Shown here: piece by piece, positions 5,767 to 12,979 of the stretch
How the letters are laid out: each line of letters starts with the position of its first letter
Position numbering within the stretch: the first letter of the stretch is position 1
Assembly: GCA_015223015.1 (NCBI GenBank)
Contig: JADFWK010000032.1
Location: 1-15,555 of the forward strand
Direction of reading: 5' to 3'
Source: Pseudomonadota bacterium
GTDB taxonomy: Bacteria; Desulfobacterota; DSM-4660; Desulfatiglandales; B25-G16
DNA: 15,555 nucleotides
Made by a program: the position numbers and the translations under genes
The notes under the pieces: model-generated
Database searches by the model: none
The model's input: the letters and a program-made list of their open reading frames with translations, nothing else
What the model was told of the DNA's origin: nothing

Positions 5767-6999
5767 ATGGCGAGAACGATTGTTTGTGACGGGAACGAGG
5801 CAGCAGCTTGGGGTGTTGCCCTTTCTAGGCCCGATATGGTTGCGGTCTATCCGATTACACCTCAGTCTTCGCTGGCCGAGTATATCTCCCAGTTCGTGGC
5901 TGATGGCATTATCCAGGCCGATCTAATGGATGTGGAGGGTGAGCACAGTGTACTATCTGTGCTGCAAGGCGCATGCCTCGCCGGGGCCAGAACCTTCACT
6001 GCCACTTGTGGCCAGGGACTGGCCTTCATGTTTGAGCCGTATTTCCGCACGCCTCCGCTGCGACTGCCCATTGTTATGTCCATTGTAACCCGGGATGGGA
6101 TAACGCCTCAGTGTGTATGGGGCGGGCAGCAGGATGCGATGACTGTTCGCGAGGCTGGCTGGGTACATATGTACTGCGAAAATAACCAGGAGATTTTGGA
6201 CACAGTGATCATGGCCTATAGGATCGCTGAACACCGCGATGTCATGCTCCCGGTGAATGTGAACCATGATGGAAACTATCTTTCCTATGGGGTAGAGAAG
6301 GTGGAGATCCCGGATCAAGAAGAGGTAGATGCGTTCCTGGGTGAAAAAAACACCAATTGGCATGCTGCCTTGGATCCGGATCGGCCCATGGGGGTTGATC
6401 CCCTGACTGGTGGTGCAGGGGGATTGGGTCCGGCCCTTTTTGTGCGCTATCGTAAGGGGCTGTGCAAGGGTATGCAGAATGCACTTGGGGTTATCACAGA
6501 GGTTCACAAGGAGTGGGAAAAGACCTCAGGGCGGTCTTACGCCCCCCTCATAGAAGAGTATCGCTTAGAAGATGCGGACTATGCCATAATGACTATCGGC
6601 AGCATGACCGGAGCTGGCAAGGATGCAGTGGATGCAGCCCGCGAGGCAGGTGAGAGGATAGGTCTCGTCAAGATCAAGACATTCCGCCCCTTTCCGCTTC
6701 AGGCGCTCCGTGAGGCATTGCGCAAGGTCAAGGCCGTGGGGGTGGTGGATCGGTCGGTGAGCTTTGGCTGGAATTTTGGCCCTGTGTACCAAGAACTGCT
6801 TTCCGCTATGTATTTCTTGAATAGGCACATCCCGGCTGTCAGTTTCATTGGAGGTCTGGCCGGGGCAGATATCACGGTGGACCACTTCAATCGCGTCATT
6901 GAAACTACTGCAATGGCGCTTCACGGTGAGGTATTCTCAGAACCTGTGTGGCTCAACGAAAATGATCAAAGTCCAGGGAGTGATCGTGTCTCACAGTAA
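5767..6999 (+). CDS. 2-oxoacid:acceptor oxidoreductase, alpha subunit (PadG-like)
   Basis: This 410-residue protein is the alpha subunit, which supplies the pyrimidine-binding half of the TPP site. It shows the domain I start CDGNEAAAWG (7-16), the YPITPQSSLAE motif (28-38), the acidic DVEGEH segment (55-60) containing the glutamate expected to activate TPP, and AGARTFTATCGQGLAFMFE (72-90). Domain II follows, with IMTIGSMTG (near 277) and KIKTFRPFPLQALREAL. Length is normal for PorA/PadG proteins. A TTGGAGGA site lies about 9 nt before the ATG. Its 3' end overlaps the start of the FAD-subunit gene by 14 nt. Substrate range (aromatic or aliphatic 2-oxoacid) cannot be read from these motifs alone. 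Confidence 0.95.
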   Translation: MARTIVCDGNEAAAWGVALSRPDMVAVYPITPQSSLAEYISQFVADGIIQADLMDVEGEHSVLSVLQGACLAGARTFTATCGQGLAFMFEPYFRTPPLRLPIVMSIVTRDGITPQCVWGGQQDAMTVREAGWVHMYCENNQEILDTVIMAYRIAEHRDVMLPVNVNHDGNYLSYGVEKVEIPDQEEVDAFLGEKNTNWHAALDPDRPMGVDPLTGGAGGLGPALFVRYRKGLCKGMQNALGVITEVHKEWEKTSGRSYAPLIEEYRLEDADYAIMTIGSMTGAGKDAVDAAREAGERIGLVKIKTFRPFPLQALREALRKVKAVGVVDRSVSFGWNFGPVYQELLSAMYFLNRHIPAVSFIGGLAGADITVDHFNRVIETTAMALHGEVFSEPVWLNENDQSPGSDRVSQ

Positions 7000-8248
7000 C
7001 TATCTCATTATTGGCAGCAGTCACGCCGCTCTTTCTGCCCTTGAAGCTATTCGGATCCAGGATACGGAAGGTTCGATTACCCTGGTAACCCAGGAAGACA
7101 CTCTCCCCTATTCTCCCACTATCTTACCCTATGTCATTTCTGGCCAGATAGATCCTGAACAGATCTTTCTTCGGGATGCAGAGGCCCTGGATCGCCACAG
7201 AGTGACCTTCAAGAAGGGTGCAAGAGTAGTGGCTGTGGACCCTGCTAACCATAGCGTAAGCATGGATTCTGGGGAAACCTTAAAATATGAGAAGATGCTT
7301 TTGGCTACGGGGGCAGAGCCAACTTTGCCACCCATACCTGGTGTGAAAGATGCTTCTTGTCATGTATTGCGCACCCTTGGAGATGCGGTGCGCTTGCAGA
7401 GCATCGCGCAGAAGGCAAAATCGGCCATAATCCTGGGCGCAGGACTCATAGGGATGCATGCCGCAGAAAATCTGGCCAAAGCAGGTGTTCAGATAGCGAT
7501 AGTGGAAGCCCTGCCTCGGGTGCTGCCAGGTTACTTTGACGAGCAGGCCGCAGGCCTTGTCCAGCAGGTATTTACCGAGCATGGCATTAAGATACTCACG
7601 GGAAGCACGGTGACCCACGTGACAGCGTCAAATGGCACCTGCACTGTGTCCCTGGAATCGGGCGGGGAGTTATCAGGGGACCTGCTTTTGGTGGCAACAG
7701 GCGTGAGAGCTCGCATGGACTATCTTGCTGGATCAGGGATAGACATCGGTGAAGGCATCGTGGTGGATGACACGATGCGGACCAGTTCACGCGATATCTG
7801 GGCAGCAGGCGACGTGGCCGAGGCCCGCAGTTTTTTCGGTGGAAAGAAGCGGGTGAATGCCAATCTTCCTAACGCGGTGGAGCAGGGGCGCATCGCGGGC
7901 ATGGATATGGTAGGTGATTCTGCGTTGAAGCCCTTCACTGGAGGTATTGCCCGGAATGCCTATCATTTCTTTGGTCATCGAGCATTTTCTGTAGGATTGG
8001 TTGGGAGGGCCGAGTCGGCTGGGGGTATAGAGGTTGACCAGGTCTTTTTGCCTAGCAGTGTTCAGTATCAAAAGATGGTATTTGAGGATGATCGGCTGGT
8101 GGCGGTGTCAGGGGTGAATACCATGCTCGATCCAGGCATCATGTATGAACTGGTGCGGCAAAGAGTGGATCTTAGCGAGGTTAAGGCGAGATTTGCTGCT
8201 GGCCCGCTCCAAATGGGGCGTATTTTGATGTCCAAGATTTGGGGTTAG
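6986..8248 (+). CDS. FAD-dependent NAD(P)H oxidoreductase subunit (PadH-like)
   Basis: This 420-residue pyridine-nucleotide-disulfide-oxidoreductase-fold flavoprotein lacks a redox-active CxxxxC disulfide. It has an N-terminal FAD motif (NYLIIGSSHAALSALEA, about 5-21), an ATGAEP turn (107-112), the NAD-binding GAGLIGMHAAENLAKAG (about 151-167) and the second FAD motif WAAGDVAE (272-279). In the PadEFGHI enzyme the corresponding subunit passes electrons from the iron-sulfur chain to NAD+. The GTG at 6986 is chosen because AGGGAG (6975-6980) lies 5 nt upstream and the FAD fold begins at once; the ATG at 6962 would add eight residues without a good site. Its position between alpha and beta genes makes it an integral subunit rather than a separate enzyme. 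Confidence 0.9.
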   Translation: MSHSNYLIIGSSHAALSALEAIRIQDTEGSITLVTQEDTLPYSPTILPYVISGQIDPEQIFLRDAEALDRHRVTFKKGARVVAVDPANHSVSMDSGETLKYEKMLLATGAEPTLPPIPGVKDASCHVLRTLGDAVRLQSIAQKAKSAIILGAGLIGMHAAENLAKAGVQIAIVEALPRVLPGYFDEQAAGLVQQVFTEHGIKILTGSTVTHVTASNGTCTVSLESGGELSGDLLLVATGVRARMDYLAGSGIDIGEGIVVDDTMRTSSRDIWAAGDVAEARSFFGGKKRVNANLPNAVEQGRIAGMDMVGDSALKPFTGGIARNAYHFFGHRAFSVGLVGRAESAGGIEVDQVFLPSSVQYQKMVFEDDRLVAVSGVNTMLDPGIMYELVRQRVDLSEVKARFAAGPLQMGRILMSKIWG

Positions 8249-8270
8249 GGTCGACTTTAGTTGTTCAAAC

Positions 8271-8279
8271 AGGGAGGGG
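8271..8279 (+). promoter_or_regulatory. Ribosome binding site deciding a TTG start for the beta subunit
   Basis: AGGGAGGGG lies 8 nt before the TTG at 8288, ahead of the first ferredoxin cysteines. The earlier in-frame TTG at 8261 has no site and would place this purine run inside the gene. No ATG or GTG is available near the start. Confidence 0.6.
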
Positions 8280-8287
8280 ATAATACA

Positions 8288-9643
8288 TTGGGCAAGAGTT
8301 ACCCTACTATTGCCTTTTACCCGGATCGGTGTGATGGGTGTAATCAGTGTGTTGAGGCATGTGCTGAGTTTCATAGCGGTACCCGGAACCCGGCACATTC
8401 ACGTATCAAGGTATCACAGGATGGGGAAGAGGGGGCATTTTTCTTGGCCCTGTGTCGTCAGTGCGGGGAACCTCGCTGTGTTCCGAGTTGCCCGGCAGGG
8501 GCCTTGAAAAAGGATATAGATACAGGTGTTGTCAGTTTGGATGAGAGCAAATGTGTGAGCTGCCAATTGTGTACCCTGGCGTGTCCCTATGGTGGGATCA
8601 CATACAATCCCATCACTCACCAGGTTATGAAGTGTGATTTCTGCGATGGAGATCCTGTATGTGTCAAGGCTTGCCCCCGTGGTGCTCTTGAGTTAAAGAC
8701 CGGTTCGGATATCTACAACGGGTGGGGGGATCTGGAGGATCTTTTTGTCCCAGGTATCTCGGCCTGCCAGGGTTGTAATTCTGAATTGCTCATCCGACAC
8801 ACCCTGCGTCGGATTGGGCCAAACACGGTGGTGGCTACCCCTCCTGGTTGTATACCTGGTGTAGGAGCTGTCGGATTCAACGGTGTTACTGCCACTAAGA
8901 CCCCAATATTCCATCCCTTATTGACCAATACGGCGGCCATGCTCGCAGGTATCCGGCGCTATTACAACCGTATCGGCCGTGATGTGACTATGCTGGCCTT
9001 TGCCGGAGATGGGGGAACGGCAGATGTCGGGTTTCAGTCCCTCTCTGGAGCAGCTGAACGGGGAGAGCAGATGATCTATATCTGCGTTGATAACGAGGGG
9101 TATATGAACACCGGTGTGCAACGCTCGAGTACTACCCCATATGGTGCCTGGACGTCCACTACCCCGGTGGGGACCGTTTTGCGCGGAAAAAGCCGGGATG
9201 CCAAGCCCATGGCCCTGCTTATGGTTATGCATAACTGCGAGTATGTAGCTACCGCTTGCATGACATTTATGGAGGACTATTACGCCAAACTGGAAAAGGC
9301 TGTTGAGGCGGCCAAGCGGGGTATGGCCTATATCCATGTGTTTTCGCCCTGCCCTACAGGGTGGCGCTTCCCACCTAGCAAGCTTATCGAGGTAGGTCGC
9401 AAGGCTGTGGAGACGAACATGGTGCCCCTATGGGAGTATGAAGCTGAGGCAAGGTGTATCGATTTCACGCACCCTGTTGAGGACCCGTTACCGGTGAAGG
9501 CGTATTTGTCCCTGATCGGTAAGTATAACCATCTCGATGAGGAGCAAGTTGCCCATATCCAGAGGAAAACCGATGAGCGGATCGAGACGCTGAAGAAGTT
9601 TACGCGTGAAGGAGACGTAAAGCCGATCCAGGATGCCGCATGA
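8288..9643 (+). CDS. 2-oxoacid:acceptor oxidoreductase, beta subunit fused to a four-cluster ferredoxin (PadI-like)
   Basis: This 451-residue protein (TTG start) joins two modules. Residues 1-140 are a polyferredoxin of the HycB/CooF type with four cysteine groups: 15/18/21/25, 56/59/64/68, 89/92/95/99 and 116/119/125/129. Residues about 155-430 are the TPP-diphosphate-binding beta subunit, with core-cluster cysteines 160, 163 and 188 (ACQGC, PPGC) and the TPP/Mg motif AGDGGTADVGFQ (239-250), completed by DNEGYMNTG (268-276). Most PorB/KorB proteins (about 280-310 residues) lack the ferredoxin half; the fused form fits PadI. With the other subunits it should catalyse 2-oxoacid + CoA + NAD+ to acyl-CoA + CO2 + NADH. 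Last intact gene of the operon; no terminator is evident after it. Confidence 0.93.
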   Translation: MGKSYPTIAFYPDRCDGCNQCVEACAEFHSGTRNPAHSRIKVSQDGEEGAFFLALCRQCGEPRCVPSCPAGALKKDIDTGVVSLDESKCVSCQLCTLACPYGGITYNPITHQVMKCDFCDGDPVCVKACPRGALELKTGSDIYNGWGDLEDLFVPGISACQGCNSELLIRHTLRRIGPNTVVATPPGCIPGVGAVGFNGVTATKTPIFHPLLTNTAAMLAGIRRYYNRIGRDVTMLAFAGDGGTADVGFQSLSGAAERGEQMIYICVDNEGYMNTGVQRSSTTPYGAWTSTTPVGTVLRGKSRDAKPMALLMVMHNCEYVATACMTFMEDYYAKLEKAVEAAKRGMAYIHVFSPCPTGWRFPPSKLIEVGRKAVETNMVPLWEYEAEARCIDFTHPVEDPLPVKAYLSLIGKYNHLDEEQVAHIQRKTDERIETLKKFTREGDVKPIQDAA

Positions 9644-9874
9644 GCAACGGCAATCGGCCTCAATCCAGTTCACTTCGGCATACTGATGATCGTAAACCTC
9701 AATATCGGGCTCTTAACACCACCACTGGCAGTGTGCCTGTTTGCAGCTGCCGACATATCCAGAGATCCATTTACTAAGGTGGCAGTTGCCGTGTTGCCGT
9801 TTCTAGTTGCCTCCCTCAAACAACAAGAACTCGAGAGACAGCGGGGAGTGCCTTTCCAGCCAATGACGACATAA
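9644..9874 (+). pseudogene. C-terminal remnant of a TRAP-transporter large permease (DctM)
   Basis: Directly after the TGA of the beta-subunit gene, the same frame reads ATAIGLNPVHFGILMIVNLN, then IGLLTPPLAVCLFAAADISR, up to AVLPFLVASL near 9815. This matches the last part of DctM proteins (G-x-[DN]-P-[VI]-HFG, then N-x-x-IGLLTPP, then LPF). Only about 57 of the usual 420 or so residues remain. After VAS the frame continues with unrelated sequence to a TAA at 9874, so the final membrane segment is also lost. It may be a scar from a deletion or insertion that removed a transporter once downstream of the oxidoreductase operon. An ATG at 9686 exists but a working product is unlikely. Confidence 0.75.
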
Positions 9875-9882
9875 CCAGACAT

Positions 9883-10347
9883 CTACCTTTTTAAGGGAGG
9901 CCAGTCCCCGGGCTTGAAGAGAACTCTTGATACTGTATCTTCAATTAGCCTTTTTTGTCTTATTTTGGGAACAACGTTATCGGCGGATTTTCCCCACACA
10001 ATCCCATAACTTAAAAGAGCATAGAACTTCTCAAGATCCCAGGCTGGATTAAACCCTTGCTCTCTGATGTTTTTATATTCATCGAGCACCTCCGGGAATT
10101 TATACATCACAAACCAGTTTACCCTGGTATTTTCAGGAATATCCAAATTCTTCTCGTACCATAAGTAAATCCCTTGCTCCTGAGCGATCTCTTCAGCTTG
10201 CGGACGGACTATTTCATAATCTTCAGGATAAAAAGGAGGAGAAAAAGCGGCTTTCTTGCACTCGTATGCGAGACATTCGGCAAATGCCGCCATCATACCC
10301 AGGATAAAGGATTTTCTCTCAATCAAATTATCCAAATCATTCATCGC
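9883..10347 (-). CDS. Uncharacterised protein at the end of the liv operon
   Basis: I do not recognise this 154-residue protein. It has no signal peptide, membrane helix or metal-binding cluster. It is rich in aromatic and acidic residues, with a helix-like start (DLDNLIERKSFILGMMAAFA), a region with several tryptophans and tyrosines (IYLWYEKN, RVNWFVMYKFPEVLDEYKNI), and a basic C-terminal part. It is the last gene of the Liv transporter operon, 37 nt after livF. The frame is open upstream to a TTG at 10401 inside livF; the ATG at 10347 is preferred because AGAAGG lies 9 nt before it. Its position suggests a role linked to the imported compound or to the transporter. It is convergent with the oxidoreductase operon and the DctM remnant. 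Confidence 0.65.
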   Translation of the reverse strand, partial: AMNDLDNLIERKSFILGMMAAFAECLAYECKKAAFSPPFYPEDYEIVRPQAEEIAQEQGIYLWYEKNLDIPENTRVNWFVMYKFPEVLDEYKNIREQGFNPAWDLEKFYALLSYGIVWGKSADNVVPKIRQKRLIEDTVSRVLFKPGDWPPLKR

Positions 10348-10384
10348 AGCAGGCCTTCTTCCATAGTTCCAAGTCTCCAGTAAA

Positions 10385-11110
10385 TCAGTTCTCTCCTCCA
10401 AGATAAGCCTTCTGCATCATTTCATTATTGAGAAGAGCCTGGGCAGTATCAGCGAGCACGATGGAACCGGTTTGAAGCACGTACCCTCGATCTGCGATTG
10501 AAAGTGCCATAGTAGCATTTTGCTCTACCACAAAAACAGTGGTCCCCTGCTGGTTGACCTTATGGATCAGATCAAACTGTTGATCCACAAGAATGGGGGC
10601 AAGGCCCATGGAAGGTTCATCCATCAGAAGTATCTTGGGGTTGGAGAGCAGGGCCCGCGCCATGGCAAGCATTTGCTGTTCTCCCCCGCTCAAGGTAATA
10701 CCGGGTTGATGGAGCCGCTCTTTGAGTCTGGGGAAGAGACCTAACATTCTCTCGATGTCCCTTTTCACCTCAGTCCTGTCTGTTCTGAGGTAAGCCCCCA
10801 TTTCCATGTTTTCGAGAACACTCAATCTAGGGAAGATCCTTCGATTTTCAGGAACGATAGCCACGCCTTTGGATATAATATATTTTGTTGGTTTTCCATC
10901 TATTCTCTCGCCGTTGAGTTTCACCATTCCCTTTCTGATGTTGCATACCCCAAGAATCGTCTTGAGAATCGTAGATTTACCTGAGGCATTTCCACCTAGA
11001 AGGCACGCCAGCTCTCCATCATATATCACTATATCGATGTCATATAATGCCTGAATACTCCCGTAGTAGGTATCAACATTTTGCAGCTCTAGAATGGGGA
11101 TCTTGTTCAT
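10385..11110 (-). CDS. livF: Branched-chain amino acid/amide-type ABC transporter ATPase LivF
   Basis: This 241-residue ATPase of the HAAT (Liv/Urt/Fmd) ABC importer family has Walker A GGNASGKST (39-47, with Ala where GxNG is usual), the signature LSGGEQQMLAMARAL (140-154), Walker B ILLMDEPS and the LivF-type VEQN switch (about 195-198). IVPENRRIFPRLSVLENM is the usual LivF Q-loop region. It should pair with the LivG domain of the upstream fusion protein to power uptake across the inner membrane. It starts 3 nt after the stop of the livM-livG gene, with AAGGGG upstream. Liv-family transporters also move amides, urea and aromatic compounds, so the substrate stays open. Confidence 0.95.
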   Translation of the reverse strand: MNKIPILELQNVDTYYGSIQALYDIDIVIYDGELACLLGGNASGKSTILKTILGVCNIRKGMVKLNGERIDGKPTKYIISKGVAIVPENRRIFPRLSVLENMEMGAYLRTDRTEVKRDIERMLGLFPRLKERLHQPGITLSGGEQQMLAMARALLSNPKILLMDEPSMGLAPILVDQQFDLIHKVNQQGTTVFVVEQNATMALSIADRGYVLQTGSIVLADTAQALLNNEMMQKAYLGGEN

Positions 11111-11113
11111 AAA

Positions 11114-12979
11114 TCAATGCCCCTTCCGTCCCAGGTAGGCCTCGATCACCTGCTTGTTACTCGCTACCTCTTCATAGTTTCCTTCTGCAATTTTTTTACC
11201 ATAATCAAGAGCGATTACTCGATCAGAAACTGTCTTGACTACATTGAGTTTATGCTCTATCATGATTATCGTGTAACCATAAACGTCTCTAAGGCTCTTG
11301 ATAAAGTTGGTTATCTCTATGGTCTCCTGCGGGTTCATCCCTGCTGAAGGCTCATCAAGCATCAGCACCTTGGCGTTTGTGGATATCGCTCGGGCAATCT
11401 CGAGGCGCCTTCTATTCGCAAAGGACAGAGAAATTGCCTGTTGGTCAAATCGATAGCCAGTGAGCCTGGCTCCAAAAAGACCCAGCACCTCCCTTACCCT
11501 TGTCTCTGTTTGAGCCTCTTCTTTCCAATAAATAGGGAGATGAAGAAGGATTGAGAGGGGCCCACATTTTGTTCGACAGAATTGTGCCACCTTGGCGTTG
11601 TCCAGTACACTCATAGTGCTAAAGAGTCTGAGGTTTTGAAACGTTCGCGCAATACCTGTTTTTACTACCTTGTGGGGCCTTAACCCCGCAATATCAGAGC
11701 CTTCAAAAAGAATGTAACCAGAGCTTGGTGAGTATATGCCGGAAACCAGATTGAACAGGGTTGTTTTTCCGGCCCCGTTTGGTCCAATTATGCTCAACAC
11801 CTCTTTTTCAAAAAGCTTAAGGCTCAGGTTGTCGACTGCTTTAAGTCCACCAAAGTTCTGTGTTACATTCTTCAGTTCGAGTATGATGCGATCACCCTTT
11901 GAGTATCTTTTCCTGTGCTTCTCTATTGCCTGTTCTTTTTCTTCATAGTACAGCTCTGTAGAGGACCTGAGAAGCCCGGACTCATCTTTGTCCGGTCGCC
12001 TTCTGCCTTTCACAAGAAATCTGATTTCTCCCATGATACCCTGGGGTCTCAATGCCATTAACACAATCAAGATAAGACCATATGACATCATTCGATATGC
12101 CCCATATTCCCTAAGAAACTCAGGTAGGATAGAAAGCAGAATAGCACCCAAGATCACACCAACGATGTTGCCGAGACCCCCTAAGATGACCATGCAGTAT
12201 ATGATCACCAGTTGTGGAAAATCAAAGTTGTTAGGAAAAACAGAGTCCTGAAAAGAGGCAAACAAGGCGCCGGTGGCACCTGCAATGAATGCCCCTCCGG
12301 CAAATGCCATGAGTTTCATCCATGCTGTGTTAACGCCCATTGACTCTGCTGCAAGTTCATCCTCGCGAATTGCCTGCCAGCCTCTGCCGTAACGTGATCT
12401 CTTGATCCGGAAAGATCCTGTTATCACAATAATAGCGGAAAACCAGATGAGGTAGGAATAGGGCACAGGCGAAACAAGCTTGAACCCAAGAATGTTGATG
12501 GGGTCAAGGTTATAAATGCCATTGACACCGCCGGTGATATTGACAGGCCGGTCCAGGTTGAGCAACATGAGTTTGAAGATTTGGGCGAATGCCAGGGTGA
12601 CAATTGCAAGATAATCCCCCTTCAAACGCATGCTGGTTGAACCTAAGGCAAACCCAAATCCCATGCTTATAAATGCTGCTATGGGAAGAACCAGTAGAAA
12701 TGGTAGGTGAATGTTGAATTGGCTCGAAGATAAAAGGGCAAAGGTGTAGCCCCCAATACCGAAAAAGGCGACATATGCCATGTCCAGTATACCGGCAAAT
12801 CCTGCTACCACGTTCAGGCCGAGGGCAAGCATGACGTAAAGACCGCTCATGGTATAGATTCTCAGCCAGTAATTGTTCGGCATTATGAGGGGTGCGCCAG
12901 CAAGAATAACCCCGATGGACCCATAGAGTACCAGCTTCTGCTTCTTACTCAACTCAGTCTTAGCGAAATGGTTGTTCAT
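11114..12979 (-). CDS. livM-livG: LivM-LivG fusion: ABC transporter permease and ATPase in one chain
   Basis: This 621-residue protein joins two parts that are often separate genes. Residues 1 to about 320 form a LivM permease with many hydrophobic helices and the motifs GLNVVAGFAGILDMAYVAFF, LKGDYLAIVTLAF and MVILGGLGNIVGVILGA. A charged linker (about 323-363) follows. Residues 366-620 form LivG: Walker A GPNGAGKTT (399-407), Q-loop TFQNLRLF (446-453), Walker B VLMLDEPSAGMNPQE (538-552) and switch His576. The ABC signature is unusual, LSFANRRRLEIARA, where LivG normally has something like YGxQRRLEIARA. The gene shares one base with the livH stop (TGATG) and ends 3 nt before livF, so translation is tightly coupled. 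Confidence 0.94.
   Translation of the reverse strand: MNNHFAKTELSKKQKLVLYGSIGVILAGAPLIMPNNYWLRIYTMSGLYVMLALGLNVVAGFAGILDMAYVAFFGIGGYTFALLSSSQFNIHLPFLLVLPIAAFISMGFGFALGSTSMRLKGDYLAIVTLAFAQIFKLMLLNLDRPVNITGGVNGIYNLDPINILGFKLVSPVPYSYLIWFSAIIVITGSFRIKRSRYGRGWQAIREDELAAESMGVNTAWMKLMAFAGGAFIAGATGALFASFQDSVFPNNFDFPQLVIIYCMVILGGLGNIVGVILGAILLSILPEFLREYGAYRMMSYGLILIVLMALRPQGIMGEIRFLVKGRRRPDKDESGLLRSSTELYYEEKEQAIEKHRKRYSKGDRIILELKNVTQNFGGLKAVDNLSLKLFEKEVLSIIGPNGAGKTTLFNLVSGIYSPSSGYILFEGSDIAGLRPHKVVKTGIARTFQNLRLFSTMSVLDNAKVAQFCRTKCGPLSILLHLPIYWKEEAQTETRVREVLGLFGARLTGYRFDQQAISLSFANRRRLEIARAISTNAKVLMLDEPSAGMNPQETIEITNFIKSLRDVYGYTIIMIEHKLNVVKTVSDRVIALDYGKKIAEGNYEEVASNKQVIEAYLGRKGH

Noticed and set aside
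5953..6507. 184-codon open frame on the minus strand
   Set aside because: Antisense to the alpha subunit, which has strong family motifs over the same region.
9670..9882. Minus-strand 70-codon frame opposite the DctM remnant
   Set aside because: The plus-strand reading gives clear DctM motifs; the opposite frame has none.
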